This document shows positions 32,428-41,903 of a DNA stretch of 64,000 bases, in pieces. The position numbers were made by a program, and so were the translations under genes. Numbering within the stretch: the first letter of the stretch is position 1; each line of letters begins with the position of its first letter. The notes under the pieces are model-generated. The model was given only the letters and a program-made list of their open reading frames with translations. It did not search any database and was not told the origin of the DNA. The DNA is from Flavobacterium sp. SH_e (GTDB taxonomy: Bacteria > Bacteroidota > Bacteroidia > Flavobacteriales > Flavobacteriaceae), in assembly GCF_025717045.1 (NCBI RefSeq), contig NZ_JAOVZN010000001.1:434001-498000 (forward strand), in the 5' to 3' direction.

Positions 32428-32976
32428 ATGAAAAAAATTCAGTTAATTTTAGCTTTATCTTTTATTATCTCAAGTTGTCAAAAAAAATCTGACTACTCGA
32501 AATTAACTTATAATCAAAAGGCAAACGAATTAATTCAGCAAGTCCTTATAAATGACTCTTGCAATTGTGTTATGGAAATATCAGATATGCCAATGGTTAA
32601 AACAAGCATGGTAGAAAATCCTAGATTCGATATTAGGAAAGAAATAGTAAAAAAACTACACTTAAAGAGCAAGGAGCAATTGGATAGTTTGGAAAACATT
32701 TCTAAAAGTTTTATTCTAGATACTGTTTATTTAAAACGTAAAAGCATAACGATTATTAAGCGAGATTCTATAACTATTTCAAATATAATTAAATATCATG
32801 GTCGTGAACTAATAAAAAGATGTCCTAATGGAGTTTTAAGCTTTACAAAGCCAATTATATATGAAGAAGGTCGAATTGCATTAGTAGATGCTAAGGTTGC
32901 TTTTTTTAGCTGTCTTTCAAGTCCATTAAAAATTTACAATTACAGAAATGAAAAATGGGTTTCTGATGAAAATTAA
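32428..32976 (+). CDS. lipoprotein of unknown function
   Basis: 182 residues with lipoprotein signal MKKIQLILALSFIISSC. The mature part is mostly charged and helical, with several Cys residues (NDSCNCVMEISD; RCPNGVLSF; FFSCLSS). No family recognised. A strong terminator follows at 33072-33106. Confidence 0.65.
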   Translation: MKKIQLILALSFIISSCQKKSDYSKLTYNQKANELIQQVLINDSCNCVMEISDMPMVKTSMVENPRFDIRKEIVKKLHLKSKEQLDSLENISKSFILDTVYLKRKSITIIKRDSITISNIIKYHGRELIKRCPNGVLSFTKPIIYEEGRIALVDAKVAFFSCLSSPLKIYNYRNEKWVSDEN

Positions 32977-33071
32977 AAGCAATATTAAAAAATTGACAAA
33001 GATTAAGACCTTTTTATTGTGGAGTTATTAATGAAGATTCCTCATTCGTTAGAAGAACAAAAAAAATTAAC

Positions 33072-33106
33072 AAAAGCTGAAATACTAGGTATTTCAGCTT
33101 TTTTAT
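33072..33106 (+). terminator. strong hairpin terminator
   Basis: AAAAGCTGAAATAC/GTATTTCAGCTTTT around TAG, followed by a T-rich run. It ends the transcript reaching from the trp side and insulates the TetR-efflux operon. Confidence 0.85.
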
Positions 33107-33178
33107 TTTAACTAATTCCAGAACAAATTAACATAAATTATCGAAACCGTTTTATGTTAATATTGTGTTAAAATAAAA

Positions 33179-33216
33179 TTAAACAAGCGTTTAAATTAAA
33201 CAACTGTTTAATTTTG
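33179..33216 (+). promoter_or_regulatory. twin TetR operators over the efflux-operon promoter
   Basis: Two copies of the inverted repeat TTAAAC-N4-GTTTAA, at 33179-33194 (centre AAGC) and 33196-33211 (centre AACT), 17 bp apart. The second overlaps a perfect -7 box TAATTTTG (33209-33216). The TetR start codon is 22 bp downstream. This is a typical autorepressed efflux promoter. Confidence 0.8.
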
Positions 33217-33237
33217 CATCCGATTAGAAACACTATC

Positions 33238-33867
33238 ATGTCAAACATCGAATTAAACGATAAAAAAATTCAAATTCTTAACGTCGCTGAAAAGCTATTT
33301 TCTGAGAAAGGATTTGAGGGTACATCGATACGGGACATCTCCAAAGAGGCAAAAATTAATATTGCCATGGTCTCGTATTATTTTGGTTCAAAAGAAAGGC
33401 TTTTGGAAGCTCTAATTCTCTACAAAACGGTTGATTTAAAATTACAACTCGAAAATTTATTACAGGAAAATCTTGAACCACTTGAAAAAGTCAATAAATT
33501 AATCGAAATTTACATTAGTAGAATTTGCCTTAACAAGGGGATTTACAGGGTTTTACATTTTGAACTTAACAGTAAAAAAAGAGAAAAAAGCTTAAATGCT
33601 TTTACAGAACTTAAAAAAGGAAACTTAAAATCTGTTGAAAGTATTATAAAGCAAGGACAAGATCAAGGAGTTATCAGAAAAGATATTAATATTCAACTGA
33701 TTACACCAACAATTATTGGAACCTTTTTTCACTTTCATATGAATCGCTCTTTCTTCGAAGAATTACTGGATTTAAAAACAGAGGAAATGTTTAACAATTA
33801 CATTAAAAACGATCTTACAAAGCACATTCAACAAACTATAAAAGCGCTACTTGTTTATGAAAATTAG
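33238..33867 (+). CDS. TetR/AcrR family transcriptional repressor
   Basis: 209 residues from ATG 33238. A TTG 24 bp upstream lies at the -7 box and is rejected. N-terminal HTH: ILNVAEKLFSEKGFEGTSIRDISKEAKINIAMVSYYFGSKERLLEAL, the standard TetR form. The C-terminal ligand domain is AcrR-like. First gene of the TolC/HlyD/EmrB operon, overlapping the next gene by 11 bp; likely ligand-released repressor of the pump. Confidence 0.93.
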   Translation: MSNIELNDKKIQILNVAEKLFSEKGFEGTSIRDISKEAKINIAMVSYYFGSKERLLEALILYKTVDLKLQLENLLQENLEPLEKVNKLIEIYISRICLNKGIYRVLHFELNSKKREKSLNAFTELKKGNLKSVESIIKQGQDQGVIRKDINIQLITPTIIGTFFHFHMNRSFFEELLDLKTEEMFNNYIKNDLTKHIQQTIKALLVYEN

Positions 33868-35176
33868 TCAATTAATGCTCTTTGGAGTTTTCTTTATCGG
33901 AATATCTTCAATGGAAGCACAAGAAAAAACAAGTTTAACCTTGGGCGAGGCCGTACAAATGGCTTGGGAAAAGAGTAACGAAGTTACGCTTGCCAATACT
34001 AAGGTAAACACAAAAATGTACGAATTAAAAACCGTAAAAAACAATCAGTACCCAGATCTTAAAATTTCTGGCCAATATCAGCGTCTTACAAAAGCATCTA
34101 TTGATTTGCCAAATCAAGGTGAAAGTGCTTCATTAGCTTCTCCGGACAGAGCAATGCTTGGAATGGCAAATTTAAGTCTTCCTATTTTTGCTGGATTTAA
34201 AATTCAAAGTAGCATTGATGCGTATGAAGGAATGTACGAGGCTGAAACTGCTAACGCTGCAAAAACTAAAGAAGATGTGGCTTTAAAAGCAATCACTTAT
34301 TATACAGCACTATACAAAGCTCAAAAAACATTAGATGTTTTAAATGAAAACCAAAAAAGTGCTAAACAACGTGTTACTGATTTTACAGAATTAGAGAAAA
34401 ACGGAATTATCCCAAGAAATGATTTATTGAAAGCACAATTATTAGTTTCTAAAACGCAATTATCTATCGATGAAGCTAATAATAATATTAATAACATCAA
34501 TTACTACCTAACTACTTTGCTTAAATTAGATCCTAATGTAAAAATTGAGGTAAATGAAGAGGATTTCTTTAATCTTAAAACAAGCAATACTATAACATCT
34601 GATGCTGTTGCACTTGAGAGCAGAAAAGATTTAGAAGCAATAAGATTGCAAAGCAAAGCTTCTGAAGCTAATGTAAAAATTGCAAAAGCAGGATATTATC
34701 CAGCAATCTCATTACTTGGTGGTTATACAGCGTTGGATCTTAAAGATATCATAACTGTAAAATATGCTATGAATTTTGGAATCGGACTTTCTTATGATTT
34801 GTCAGGAATTCTAAAAAACAATGTGCATGTTAAAGAGGCAGAAAGCAGAGCTTTAGAAGTAAAAAATACAGAAGCTATTATGACTGACCGAATTAAAGTT
34901 GAAGTTCAAAAATCTATTGAAGACTACGACTTAGCAATCAATCAAAGTGTTGTTTATGACGAAGCGCTTCAACAGGCAGCAGAAAATTATAGATTAGTAA
35001 AAGATAAATTTGACAATGGTTTATCTGATACTAATGATTTGGTAGAAGCTGATGTAGAACATTTAAATGCCAAAATTCAAACTGCTTTATCAAAAGCAAC
35101 AATTATTCAAAAATATTACGAATTACTTTCAGTATCAGGACAATTATCACAATCATTCAATCTTTCTAAAATATAA
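33857..35176 (+). CDS. TolC family outer-membrane efflux channel
   Basis: 439 residues from ATG 33857, inside the 3' end of tetR, with signal peptide (MKISQLMLFGVFFIGISSMEAQ). Two OEP repeats of long helices are visible (for example LGEAVQMAWEKSNEVTLANTKVNTK and LEAIRLQSKASEANVKIAKAGYYPAISLLGGY). Forms the outer-membrane exit of the tripartite EmrAB-type pump encoded next. Confidence 0.93.
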   Translation: MKISQLMLFGVFFIGISSMEAQEKTSLTLGEAVQMAWEKSNEVTLANTKVNTKMYELKTVKNNQYPDLKISGQYQRLTKASIDLPNQGESASLASPDRAMLGMANLSLPIFAGFKIQSSIDAYEGMYEAETANAAKTKEDVALKAITYYTALYKAQKTLDVLNENQKSAKQRVTDFTELEKNGIIPRNDLLKAQLLVSKTQLSIDEANNNINNINYYLTTLLKLDPNVKIEVNEEDFFNLKTSNTITSDAVALESRKDLEAIRLQSKASEANVKIAKAGYYPAISLLGGYTALDLKDIITVKYAMNFGIGLSYDLSGILKNNVHVKEAESRALEVKNTEAIMTDRIKVEVQKSIEDYDLAINQSVVYDEALQQAAENYRLVKDKFDNGLSDTNDLVEADVEHLNAKIQTALSKATIIQKYYELLSVSGQLSQSFNLSKI

Positions 35177-35188
35177 TCGATAGCTCTC

Positions 35189-36268
35189 ATGGAAAAGAAA
35201 AAGACAAATAAAAAATTCATCATCATATTAACCGTAATGGTTTTATTGGGAGGAACTTACGGAATATCAAAATATTTACACGGTCAAGCTCACGAAGAAA
35301 CAGATGATGCTCAAATCGAGAAAAAAATGAATCCGATTATCCCTAGAGTTTCAGGATATATCAGCAAAGTTTATGTGAAAGATAATGATTATGTAAAAAA
35401 AGGAGATACTTTGTTTACAATCGACAAGAGAGATTATCAATTAAAAATCGATGAAGCAAACGCTGCATTATTAGGAGCTGAAGGTCAATACGAAGCTGCA
35501 AAAGCTGATATTGGAAGTGCTTATGCAAGTATTTCTGTTTCAGATGCTCAAATGAGATCTGCAAGCGGTTCTATTGAAAGTGCAAGAATTAGATTGAGAC
35601 AGCTTACAAACGATTATAACCGTTACAATAACTTGTACAAAACTCATACAATTACGAAACAACAATATGAGCAAGCTTTATCAGCAAAAGAAGAAGCTGA
35701 AAACCAAGTAAGAGTTTTAGAACAACAACAAAAAGCTACTTCTTACCAAAAATCTGTTATTCAGTCAAAATCTAAAGTTTCTGATAAACAAACAGAAGTT
35801 GCTGCTGCAAATATCAAAAAAGCAAGAACAATGCTAGATGTTGCACATTTAAATCTTTCTTATACTGTAGTTACTGCTGCAATTGATGGTCAGGTTTCTA
35901 AAGTTGATATCCAACCGGGACAATTAGTTCAGCCAGGACAATCTTTATTCTACATCATTAATAACAGTGAGGCTTGGGTTGTAGCTAACTTTAAAGAAAC
36001 GCAATTGAATAAAATGGTGATCGGACAAAAAGTAAGCTTAAAAGTTGATGCATATCCAAACTACGAATTCAAAGGAACTGTAACATCATTTTCTCCTGCA
36101 ACAGGATCTCGTTTTTCATTGTTACCTCCTGATAACGCAACAGGAAACTTCGTAAAAACAATTCAGAGATTACCAGTAAAAATTAGTATCGATCAATCAA
36201 ACGATCCTGAAAAAGTAAAATTATTACGCCCAGGTATGAACGTTGATGTAGACGTACATTTAAAATAA
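35189..36268 (+). CDS. emrA: HlyD/EmrA family membrane-fusion protein
   Basis: 359 residues. One N-terminal membrane helix (about 9-27), then a lipoyl-like half (IIPRVSGYISKVYVKDNDYVKKGDTLFTIDKRDY), a long coiled-coil hairpin (about 85-210), the second lipoyl half (AAIDGQVSKVDIQPGQLVQPGQSLF) and a beta barrel. Links the EmrB-type transporter to the TolC channel across the periplasm. Confidence 0.93.
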   Translation: MEKKKTNKKFIIILTVMVLLGGTYGISKYLHGQAHEETDDAQIEKKMNPIIPRVSGYISKVYVKDNDYVKKGDTLFTIDKRDYQLKIDEANAALLGAEGQYEAAKADIGSAYASISVSDAQMRSASGSIESARIRLRQLTNDYNRYNNLYKTHTITKQQYEQALSAKEEAENQVRVLEQQQKATSYQKSVIQSKSKVSDKQTEVAAANIKKARTMLDVAHLNLSYTVVTAAIDGQVSKVDIQPGQLVQPGQSLFYIINNSEAWVVANFKETQLNKMVIGQKVSLKVDAYPNYEFKGTVTSFSPATGSRFSLLPPDNATGNFVKTIQRLPVKISIDQSNDPEKVKLLRPGMNVDVDVHLK

Positions 36269-36272
36269 ATAA

Positions 36273-37862
36273 ATGGCAGCAGCAATACAAGCAGACGACG
36301 ATTTAGTAGAATACGGTTACCGACGAGTGATCATTACAATTACAGCTGTACTTTGTGCATTACTGGAAATTGTTGATACAACGATTGTAAACGTAGCTCT
36401 AACAGACATGCGCGGAAGTCTTGGTGCTACCTTGACCGATGTGGCGTGGGTTATTACAGCATATGCAATTGCGAATGTTATTGTAATTCCGATGACGAGC
36501 TGGCTATCACAGCAATTTGGACGACGTAATTACTTTGTGGCTTCGATCATAATTTTTACAGTCTGCTCCTTTTTGTGTGGTAACGCCACAAATATATGGG
36601 AACTTGTAGCGTTCCGATTCGTACAAGGTATGGGTGGTGGAGCGTTACTTGTAACAGCACAAACGATTATTACAGAAAGTTACCCCGTTGCAAAACGTGG
36701 AATGGCACAGGCTATTTACGGAATGGGTGTAATTGTAGGACCAACTCTTGGACCGCCTTTAGGAGGTTATTTGGTTGATAATTATTCTTGGCCGTATATT
36801 TTCTACATTAATATTCCGTTGGGAATTATCGCTACAATTTTGGCTTTAACATTTGTTAGAAGTCCGAAATATGGAGAAAAATTGAAAGCAAATCAGGTTG
36901 ACTGGTGGGGAATTATCTTGTTGAGCACTTTTATTGGTTCTTTACAATTCGTACTAGAACATGGACAGCAAGACGACTGGTTTAACGATTCTTTAATCGT
37001 AACCTTAAGTGTCGTAACAGTTTTAGGATTGGTTTTATTTATCTGGAGAGAGCTTACTTATAAATACCCAATCGTAAACTTAAGTGTTTTAAAAGATGGA
37101 AACTTAAGAATTGGAACCATAATGTGTTTTATTCTTGGTTTTGGTCTCTACGGTTCAACATTGATTATCCCAATTTACACGCAATCTATTTTAGGATGGA
37201 CAGCAACAGATGCCGGTTTATTATTGATTCCAGGATCTATTACAACGGCGATCATGATGCCATTTGTTGGTAATATGATTCAGAAAGGTGTGCCTCAAGG
37301 GTATATGGTTGGAGTAGGATTTTTAATTTTCTTCTTCTTTACCTTCATGATGTACAGCCGAATGACACCAGATACTGGAGTTGAACATATGTATTGGCCT
37401 TTAATTTTGAGAGGAATTGGTTTAGGATTGCTTTTCGTTCCTATTACAACGCTTTCTCTTTCTACTTTGAAAGGAAAACAAATTGGTGAAGGAGCTGCTT
37501 TTACAGGAATGATGCGTCAGTTAGGCGGATCTTTTGGTATCGCGATCATTACAACTTTCATCACACGTTTCAGCCAGTCGCACCGAGTAGATTTGATTAA
37601 TAATCTAGATCCTGCCAAATTTGAAGTGCAGCAGCGAATTGCAGGAATGCAGCACGCCTTTATGGCAAAAGGATATAGTGCCGATGTCGCTTTGAAAAAA
37701 GCTTATCAAGCCATAGAATATTCAGTAATGAAACAAAGTACTGTAATGGCTTATATGGATATTTTCCTTTATTTAGGAATAATGTTTTTATGTTGCATAC
37801 CGATTATTCTCTTTATCAAAAAAGGGAAGAACAAAATTAGTGCAGCCGACGCAATGCATTAA
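36273..37862 (+). CDS. emrB: DHA2 family MFS multidrug transporter (EmrB type)
   Basis: 529 residues, 14 predicted membrane helices. Motifs: VDTTIVNVALTDMRGSLGATLTDVAWVITAY (helix 1, antiporter group) and WLSQQFGRRNYF (motif A), plus the GMGVIVGPTLGPPLGGYL antiporter motif C in helix 5. Proton-driven export of hydrophobic toxic compounds. Starts 4 bp after emrA; operon ends in a strong terminator. Confidence 0.95.
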   Translation: MAAAIQADDDLVEYGYRRVIITITAVLCALLEIVDTTIVNVALTDMRGSLGATLTDVAWVITAYAIANVIVIPMTSWLSQQFGRRNYFVASIIIFTVCSFLCGNATNIWELVAFRFVQGMGGGALLVTAQTIITESYPVAKRGMAQAIYGMGVIVGPTLGPPLGGYLVDNYSWPYIFYINIPLGIIATILALTFVRSPKYGEKLKANQVDWWGIILLSTFIGSLQFVLEHGQQDDWFNDSLIVTLSVVTVLGLVLFIWRELTYKYPIVNLSVLKDGNLRIGTIMCFILGFGLYGSTLIIPIYTQSILGWTATDAGLLLIPGSITTAIMMPFVGNMIQKGVPQGYMVGVGFLIFFFFTFMMYSRMTPDTGVEHMYWPLILRGIGLGLLFVPITTLSLSTLKGKQIGEGAAFTGMMRQLGGSFGIAIITTFITRFSQSHRVDLINNLDPAKFEVQQRIAGMQHAFMAKGYSADVALKKAYQAIEYSVMKQSTVMAYMDIFLYLGIMFLCCIPIILFIKKGKNKISAADAMH

Positions 37863-37886
37863 TAATAATAGATTTATAATACGCAG

Positions 37887-37927
37887 AAACGCCGAATTCA
37901 TCATTTAGAATTCGGCGTTTATTTTTT
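37887..37927 (+). terminator. terminator of the efflux operon
   Basis: AAACGCCGAATTC/GAATTCGGCGTTT stem, 8-nt loop, T-run. Confidence 0.9.
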
Positions 37928-37931
37928 CTGT

Positions 37932-38046
37932 TTAACCGCAAAGACGCAAAGATTTTATTTCTAAGAGTCGATAAAAACGCAAAGTTCGCAAAGCTTTGTG
38001 TAAAACCTTTGCGAACTTTGCGTAAACCTTGCCCCTTTGCGGTTAA
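37932..38046. repeat. word-palindrome, ACGCAAAG family, copy 2
   Basis: Ends TTAACCGCAAAG/CTTTGCGGTTAA, identical to those of the copy at 17789-17907. Interior of ACGCAAAG, TTCGCAAAG and their complements. Followed by a short CTTAGTACCTTAGC word stretch up to the yaaA stop. Confidence 0.8.
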
Positions 38047-38075
38047 AAAACTTAGTACCTTAGCATCTTAAAAAG

Positions 38076-38834
38076 TTACCTTGTAAAAACCAAGTGATTT
38101 CCTTTTGAAAGATTCGCATCAAACTGATATCCTTCGTAATTAAAACCTTTTAAATCGTCAATAGTTTCTGCATTAGTATCAATAATATAACGCACCATCA
38201 TACCTCTAGCCTTTTTGGCAAAGAAACTGATCATTTTTAATTTTCCGTCTTTATAATCTTTAAAATCTGGAGTGATTACAGGAACTTTCAAAGCTTTTAC
38301 ATCAACAGCAGAAAAATATTCGTTACTCGCCAAATTCACGAATAATTCGTCTTTTTTTAATTCTTTATTTAAAGCTTTAGTAACTGTAGGTTTCCAAAAT
38401 TCATGTAAATTTTTAGATTCGGCAACTGGCATTTTAGTTCCCATTTCTAAACGGTACGCCTGTATTAAATCTAATGGTTTTAAAAGTCCATAAAGTCCAG
38501 ATAAGATTCTTAATTTATCTTGCAGAACATCCAATTTTTCTAACGGAATTGTATAAGCATCTAATCCTGTATAAACGTCACCATCAAAAGTATAAACTGC
38601 CGGACGCGCATTTTCTGGCGTAAAAGGTGTTTTCCAATCCTGATTACGTTTCCAATTTAAATCGGCTAGTTTGTCTGAGATAGACATTAGTTCTGATAAT
38701 TCAGAAGGCTTTTTTTGTTTAACCACTTTGTGAACCACTCTTGCTTCTTTTAAGAATGAAGGCTCAGTATATTGAGATGTTGGTAATTCTTTTTCGAAAT
38801 TCAGTGATTTCGCTGGAGATATAACAATTTTCAT
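38076..38834 (-). CDS. yaaA: YaaA family peroxide-stress protein
   Basis: 252 residues; the whole chain follows the YaaA/DUF328 pattern (MKIVISPAKSLNFEKELP; RPAVYTFDGDVYTGLDA; LYGLLKPLDLIQAYRLEMGTKM; NLASNEYFSAVD; KKARGMMVRYIIDTNA). In E. coli YaaA limits free iron and oxidative DNA damage during peroxide stress. A -7 box TATTTTTG lies at 38855-38862. Confidence 0.92.
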   Translation of the reverse strand: MKIVISPAKSLNFEKELPTSQYTEPSFLKEARVVHKVVKQKKPSELSELMSISDKLADLNWKRNQDWKTPFTPENARPAVYTFDGDVYTGLDAYTIPLEKLDVLQDKLRILSGLYGLLKPLDLIQAYRLEMGTKMPVAESKNLHEFWKPTVTKALNKELKKDELFVNLASNEYFSAVDVKALKVPVITPDFKDYKDGKLKMISFFAKKARGMMVRYIIDTNAETIDDLKGFNYEGYQFDANLSKGNHLVFTR

Positions 38835-38854
38835 GTGTGCATTTTTCTATGATT

Positions 38855-38862
38855 CAAAAATA
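38855..38862 (-). promoter_or_regulatory. candidate -7 box for yaaA
   Basis: TATTTTTG on the minus strand, 21 bp before the start codon. Confidence 0.45.
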
Positions 38863-38930
38863 CAAATTGAAATTCTAAAAATTATTGTTTGCAATTGATT
38901 TGTCTGATAACGTCATAAATGTTTTTTCTA

Positions 38931-39087
38931 GCCACGAATTACACAAAAATCAATGCAACAAAATGTGAAATTGTTCAAAAAAGTGTGCCATAGATTATAA
39001 AAGGCATTTTCTATGTTGTAAATTTGCATGCATTTTATTTCTACTTAAATTTAAAATGCACTTTTATTCAAAAATTGAATTCGTGGC
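38931..39087. repeat. GCCACGAATT...GAATTCGTGGC element overlapping the CCA-enzyme gene start
   Basis: Left end GCCACGAATT at 38931, right end GAATTCGTGGC at 39077-39087, the same ends as the 8131-8235 element. It contains the -7 box TAAATTTG (39019-39026) and the first codons of the downstream frame, so the gene's promoter and N-terminal extension seem to lie in the repeat. Confidence 0.6.
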
Positions 39088-40513
39088 TATACAAACAAAC
39101 TATAAATCTGCTTTACAAAACAAAATCTTCGATATTATTTCGAAAGCTTCTCAGGAATTAAACGTTGACTCTTATGTGATCGGCGGATTTGTTCGTGACT
39201 TGCTTCTAAACCGAGGTTCAAAAAAAGATATTGATGTAGTTGCTGTTGGAAGCGGCATCGAATTAGCCCTAAAAGTTTCTGATTTACTTCCGAACAAACC
39301 AAAAGTTCAAGTTTTTAAAACTTACGGAACTGCCATGCTTCGTTTTGAAGACACCGATATTGAATTTGTTGGCGCACGAAAAGAATCGTATAATCGTGAT
39401 AGCCGAAATCCGATTGTGGAAAACGGAACTTTGCAAGACGATCAAAATCGTCGGGATTTTACAATCAATGCATTGGCTTTATCCTTAAACGAAAACAATT
39501 TTGGAGATCTTTTAGATCCTTTTAACGGATTAACCGATTTAGAAAACAAAACAATCAAAACGCCTTTGGATCCAGATATTACTTATTCTGATGATCCTTT
39601 GCGAATGTTGCGCGCGATTCGTTTTGCTACTCAATTGAATTTCGAAATTGAAGAAAATTCATTGAATGCCATCACAAAAAATGCAGATCGCATCAAAATT
39701 ATTTCGGGCGAAAGAATCGTTGATGAATTAAACAAAATTCTTTCTACAGATAAACCTTCAACTGGATTTTTGCTTTTATACAAAACTGGACTTTTAGATT
39801 TAATCTTACCAGAATTAACAGCTTTAAATCAGGTGGAAGAAATTGAAGGTCATACACATAAAAACAATTTTTATCACACGCTGGAAGTTGTCGATAACAT
39901 TTGTCCAAACACAGATGATGTTTGGTTGCGTTGGGCGGCTTTATTGCATGATATTGGAAAAGCGCCAACAAAACGTTTCACCAAAAAACAAGGCTGGACT
40001 TTTCACGGACATGAATTCTTGGGTGGAAAAATGGCAAAGAAAATCTTCGAGCGTTTGCATATGCCTTTAAACCATAAAATGAAATTCGTTCAGAAAATGG
40101 TTATTATGAGTTCTCGTCCAATTGTTTTGGCACAGGATATTGTGACTGACAGCGCCGTTCGCCGTTTGGTTTTTGACGCTGGCGAAGATGTAGAAAGTTT
40201 AATGACTCTGTGTGAAGCGGATATTACGACCAAGAATCCATCAAAATTCAAGAAATATCATAAAAACTTTGAGATCGTTCGCAAGAAAATTGTTGAAGTT
40301 GAAGAGCGCGATCATGTTCGTAATTTCCAACCGCCAATTTCTGGGGAAGAAATTATGGAAATGTTCGATTTGAAGCCTTCTCGTGAAATTGGTATTTTGA
40401 AAGAAGCTGTAAAAGAAGCTATTTTAGAAGGAGATATTCCAAATGAATATCAAGCTGCTTATGATTTTGTGATTAAAAGAGCAAAGAAATTAAATCTAAC
40501 ACCTAAGAAGTAA
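39056..40513 (+). CDS. cca: CCA tRNA nucleotidyltransferase-type protein with HD domain
   Basis: 485 residues from ATG 39056; GTG at 39083 (MAIQTNYKSALQNKIF) is an equally likely start because the first nine codons lie in a repeat element. Nucleotidyltransferase head: YVIGGFVRDLLLNRGSKKDIDVVAVG with the GxxRD and DxD residues. RRDFTINALAL and DPLRMLRAIRFA continue the class II enzyme. HD motif in WAALLHDIGKAPTK, where E. coli CCA has its phosphohydrolase. Adds or repairs the tRNA 3' CCA. Overlaps the next gene by one base (TAATG). Confidence 0.92.
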   Translation: MHFYSKIEFVAIQTNYKSALQNKIFDIISKASQELNVDSYVIGGFVRDLLLNRGSKKDIDVVAVGSGIELALKVSDLLPNKPKVQVFKTYGTAMLRFEDTDIEFVGARKESYNRDSRNPIVENGTLQDDQNRRDFTINALALSLNENNFGDLLDPFNGLTDLENKTIKTPLDPDITYSDDPLRMLRAIRFATQLNFEIEENSLNAITKNADRIKIISGERIVDELNKILSTDKPSTGFLLLYKTGLLDLILPELTALNQVEEIEGHTHKNNFYHTLEVVDNICPNTDDVWLRWAALLHDIGKAPTKRFTKKQGWTFHGHEFLGGKMAKKIFERLHMPLNHKMKFVQKMVIMSSRPIVLAQDIVTDSAVRRLVFDAGEDVESLMTLCEADITTKNPSKFKKYHKNFEIVRKKIVEVEERDHVRNFQPPISGEEIMEMFDLKPSREIGILKEAVKEAILEGDIPNEYQAAYDFVIKRAKKLNLTPKK

Positions 40514-40881
40514 TGGATTTTTTAGGTGGCTTTTTTTTAGTAACATTTATTTTAATAATTTTTTACTCAAATTTTATATTTTTTAAAGAGCTAAAAAAGG
40601 CCGAAAAAAAACATTTTAAACATAAATTATTCTACTTACTAATATCTATTTTTTCTCCTTGCTTTATAGTTTTCATTATCGCAGCTATACTAACTAGTCC
40701 TGCTTTAATTGAAATGTCAGATTTAAAAATTAACATTAGTAACAACATCAATAGATTGATTTTTGGAAGTTCAATATTAATAACAAGTATTTTAATAAAT
40801 CTATATATAGCAAAATTCTATTTAAAAAGAATTTCAAATACCAAAAAAGAAAACGAAATCGAATTAATCGGAAAAGAATGA
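40513..40881 (+). CDS. small membrane protein of unknown function
   Basis: 122 residues with three predicted helices (about 3-24, 42-66 and 82-105) and basic loops (KELKKAEKKHFKHK), ending in a charged tail. Joined to its neighbours by overlapping start and stop codons (TAATG upstream, ATGA downstream), so it is in one transcript with the CCA enzyme and ctaA. No recognised family. Confidence 0.65.
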   Translation: MDFLGGFFLVTFILIIFYSNFIFFKELKKAEKKHFKHKLFYLLISIFSPCFIVFIIAAILTSPALIEMSDLKINISNNINRLIFGSSILITSILINLYIAKFYLKRISNTKKENEIELIGKE

Positions 40882-41903
40882 AAAAAGAGAATAAATCAGT
40901 AATCATTTGGTTACTATCGGGTTGTGTTTTATTATTTTTAATGGTTGTCGTGGGCGGAATCACGCGTTTAACCAATTCAGGTTTATCAATGACCGACTGG
41001 CATTTGGTAACCGACACATTCCCGCCTTTAACAGAAGCAAAATGGCAGGCCGCTTTTGATGAATACAAGAAATTTCCAGAGTACCAAAAAATAAATATTC
41101 ACAACGATTTTCAATTGGCTGATTATAAATTCATTTATTTCTGGGAATGGTTTCACCGTTTTATCGGGCGTATTATTGGTTTAGTTTTCTTTGTTCCGTT
41201 TGTTTACTTTTTAGCTAAAAAGCGATTAGATACAGATACAATCAAAAAATGTGTCGTTCTTTTGGCAATGGGAGCTTTCCAAGGTTTCTTAGGTTGGTTT
41301 ATGGTAAGAAGCGGATTAATTGACAATCCAGATGTGAGCCATTTCAGACTTTCTTTACACTTAACTTTTGCCTTCATTACTTTTGCATATACACTTTGGG
41401 TTGCATTAGATTTAATTTATCCAGAAAGAAACATCAATAAAATTTTGCCTCTTCGCAAAATTGCGCGTTTTGCTTTAGTCGCTTTATTAATCCAAATTAT
41501 TTATGGCGGATTTGTAGCAGGTTTAAATGCAGGACTAATTCATAATCACTGGCCTTTAATGAGCGACGGAGAATTTATTCACGAATCGGTTTTTATTGAG
41601 CAATCTTCTTTGATCAAAAATTTAATTGAAGGAAAAAGTGGTGTTCAGTTTGTACACAGAACTTTTGCTTATGTTGTTGTGGTAATTATTCTTTTTCTTT
41701 TCTTCAAAAGCAAAAAATATTCACTTACACGCACACAGGCAAACGGAATCAATACTTTGGTTGTTTTTGTTTTTATTCAATTCTTGCTTGGAGTATTCAC
41801 ATTATTATACAGCGTTCCTTTGGCTTTAGGATTAATTCACCAAATTATGGCGTTTTTCCTTTTAAGCGCTATGACGTTTACATTGCACCGACTAAGCAAA
41901 TAA
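40878..41903 (+). CDS. ctaA: haem A synthase, COX15/CtaA family
   Basis: 341 residues, eight helices. Conserved: VVVGGITRLTNSGLSMTDWH near the N-terminus, EWFHRFIGRIIGL (haem-ligand His), HFRLSLHLTFAF, FVAGLNAGLIHNHWPLM, VQFVHRTFAYVVV and LGLIHQIMAFFLL. Oxidises the haem O methyl group to a formyl for aa3-type cytochrome oxidases in the inner membrane. Confidence 0.94.
   Translation: MKKENKSVIIWLLSGCVLLFLMVVVGGITRLTNSGLSMTDWHLVTDTFPPLTEAKWQAAFDEYKKFPEYQKINIHNDFQLADYKFIYFWEWFHRFIGRIIGLVFFVPFVYFLAKKRLDTDTIKKCVVLLAMGAFQGFLGWFMVRSGLIDNPDVSHFRLSLHLTFAFITFAYTLWVALDLIYPERNINKILPLRKIARFALVALLIQIIYGGFVAGLNAGLIHNHWPLMSDGEFIHESVFIEQSSLIKNLIEGKSGVQFVHRTFAYVVVVIILFLFFKSKKYSLTRTQANGINTLVVFVFIQFLLGVFTLLYSVPLALGLIHQIMAFFLLSAMTFTLHRLSK

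Noticed and set aside
33031..33111. A 26-codon frame (MKIPHSLEEQKKLTK...) before the TetR gene
   Set aside because: Its 3' half lies inside the strong hairpin terminator at 33072-33106, and no promoter or conserved pattern supports translation.
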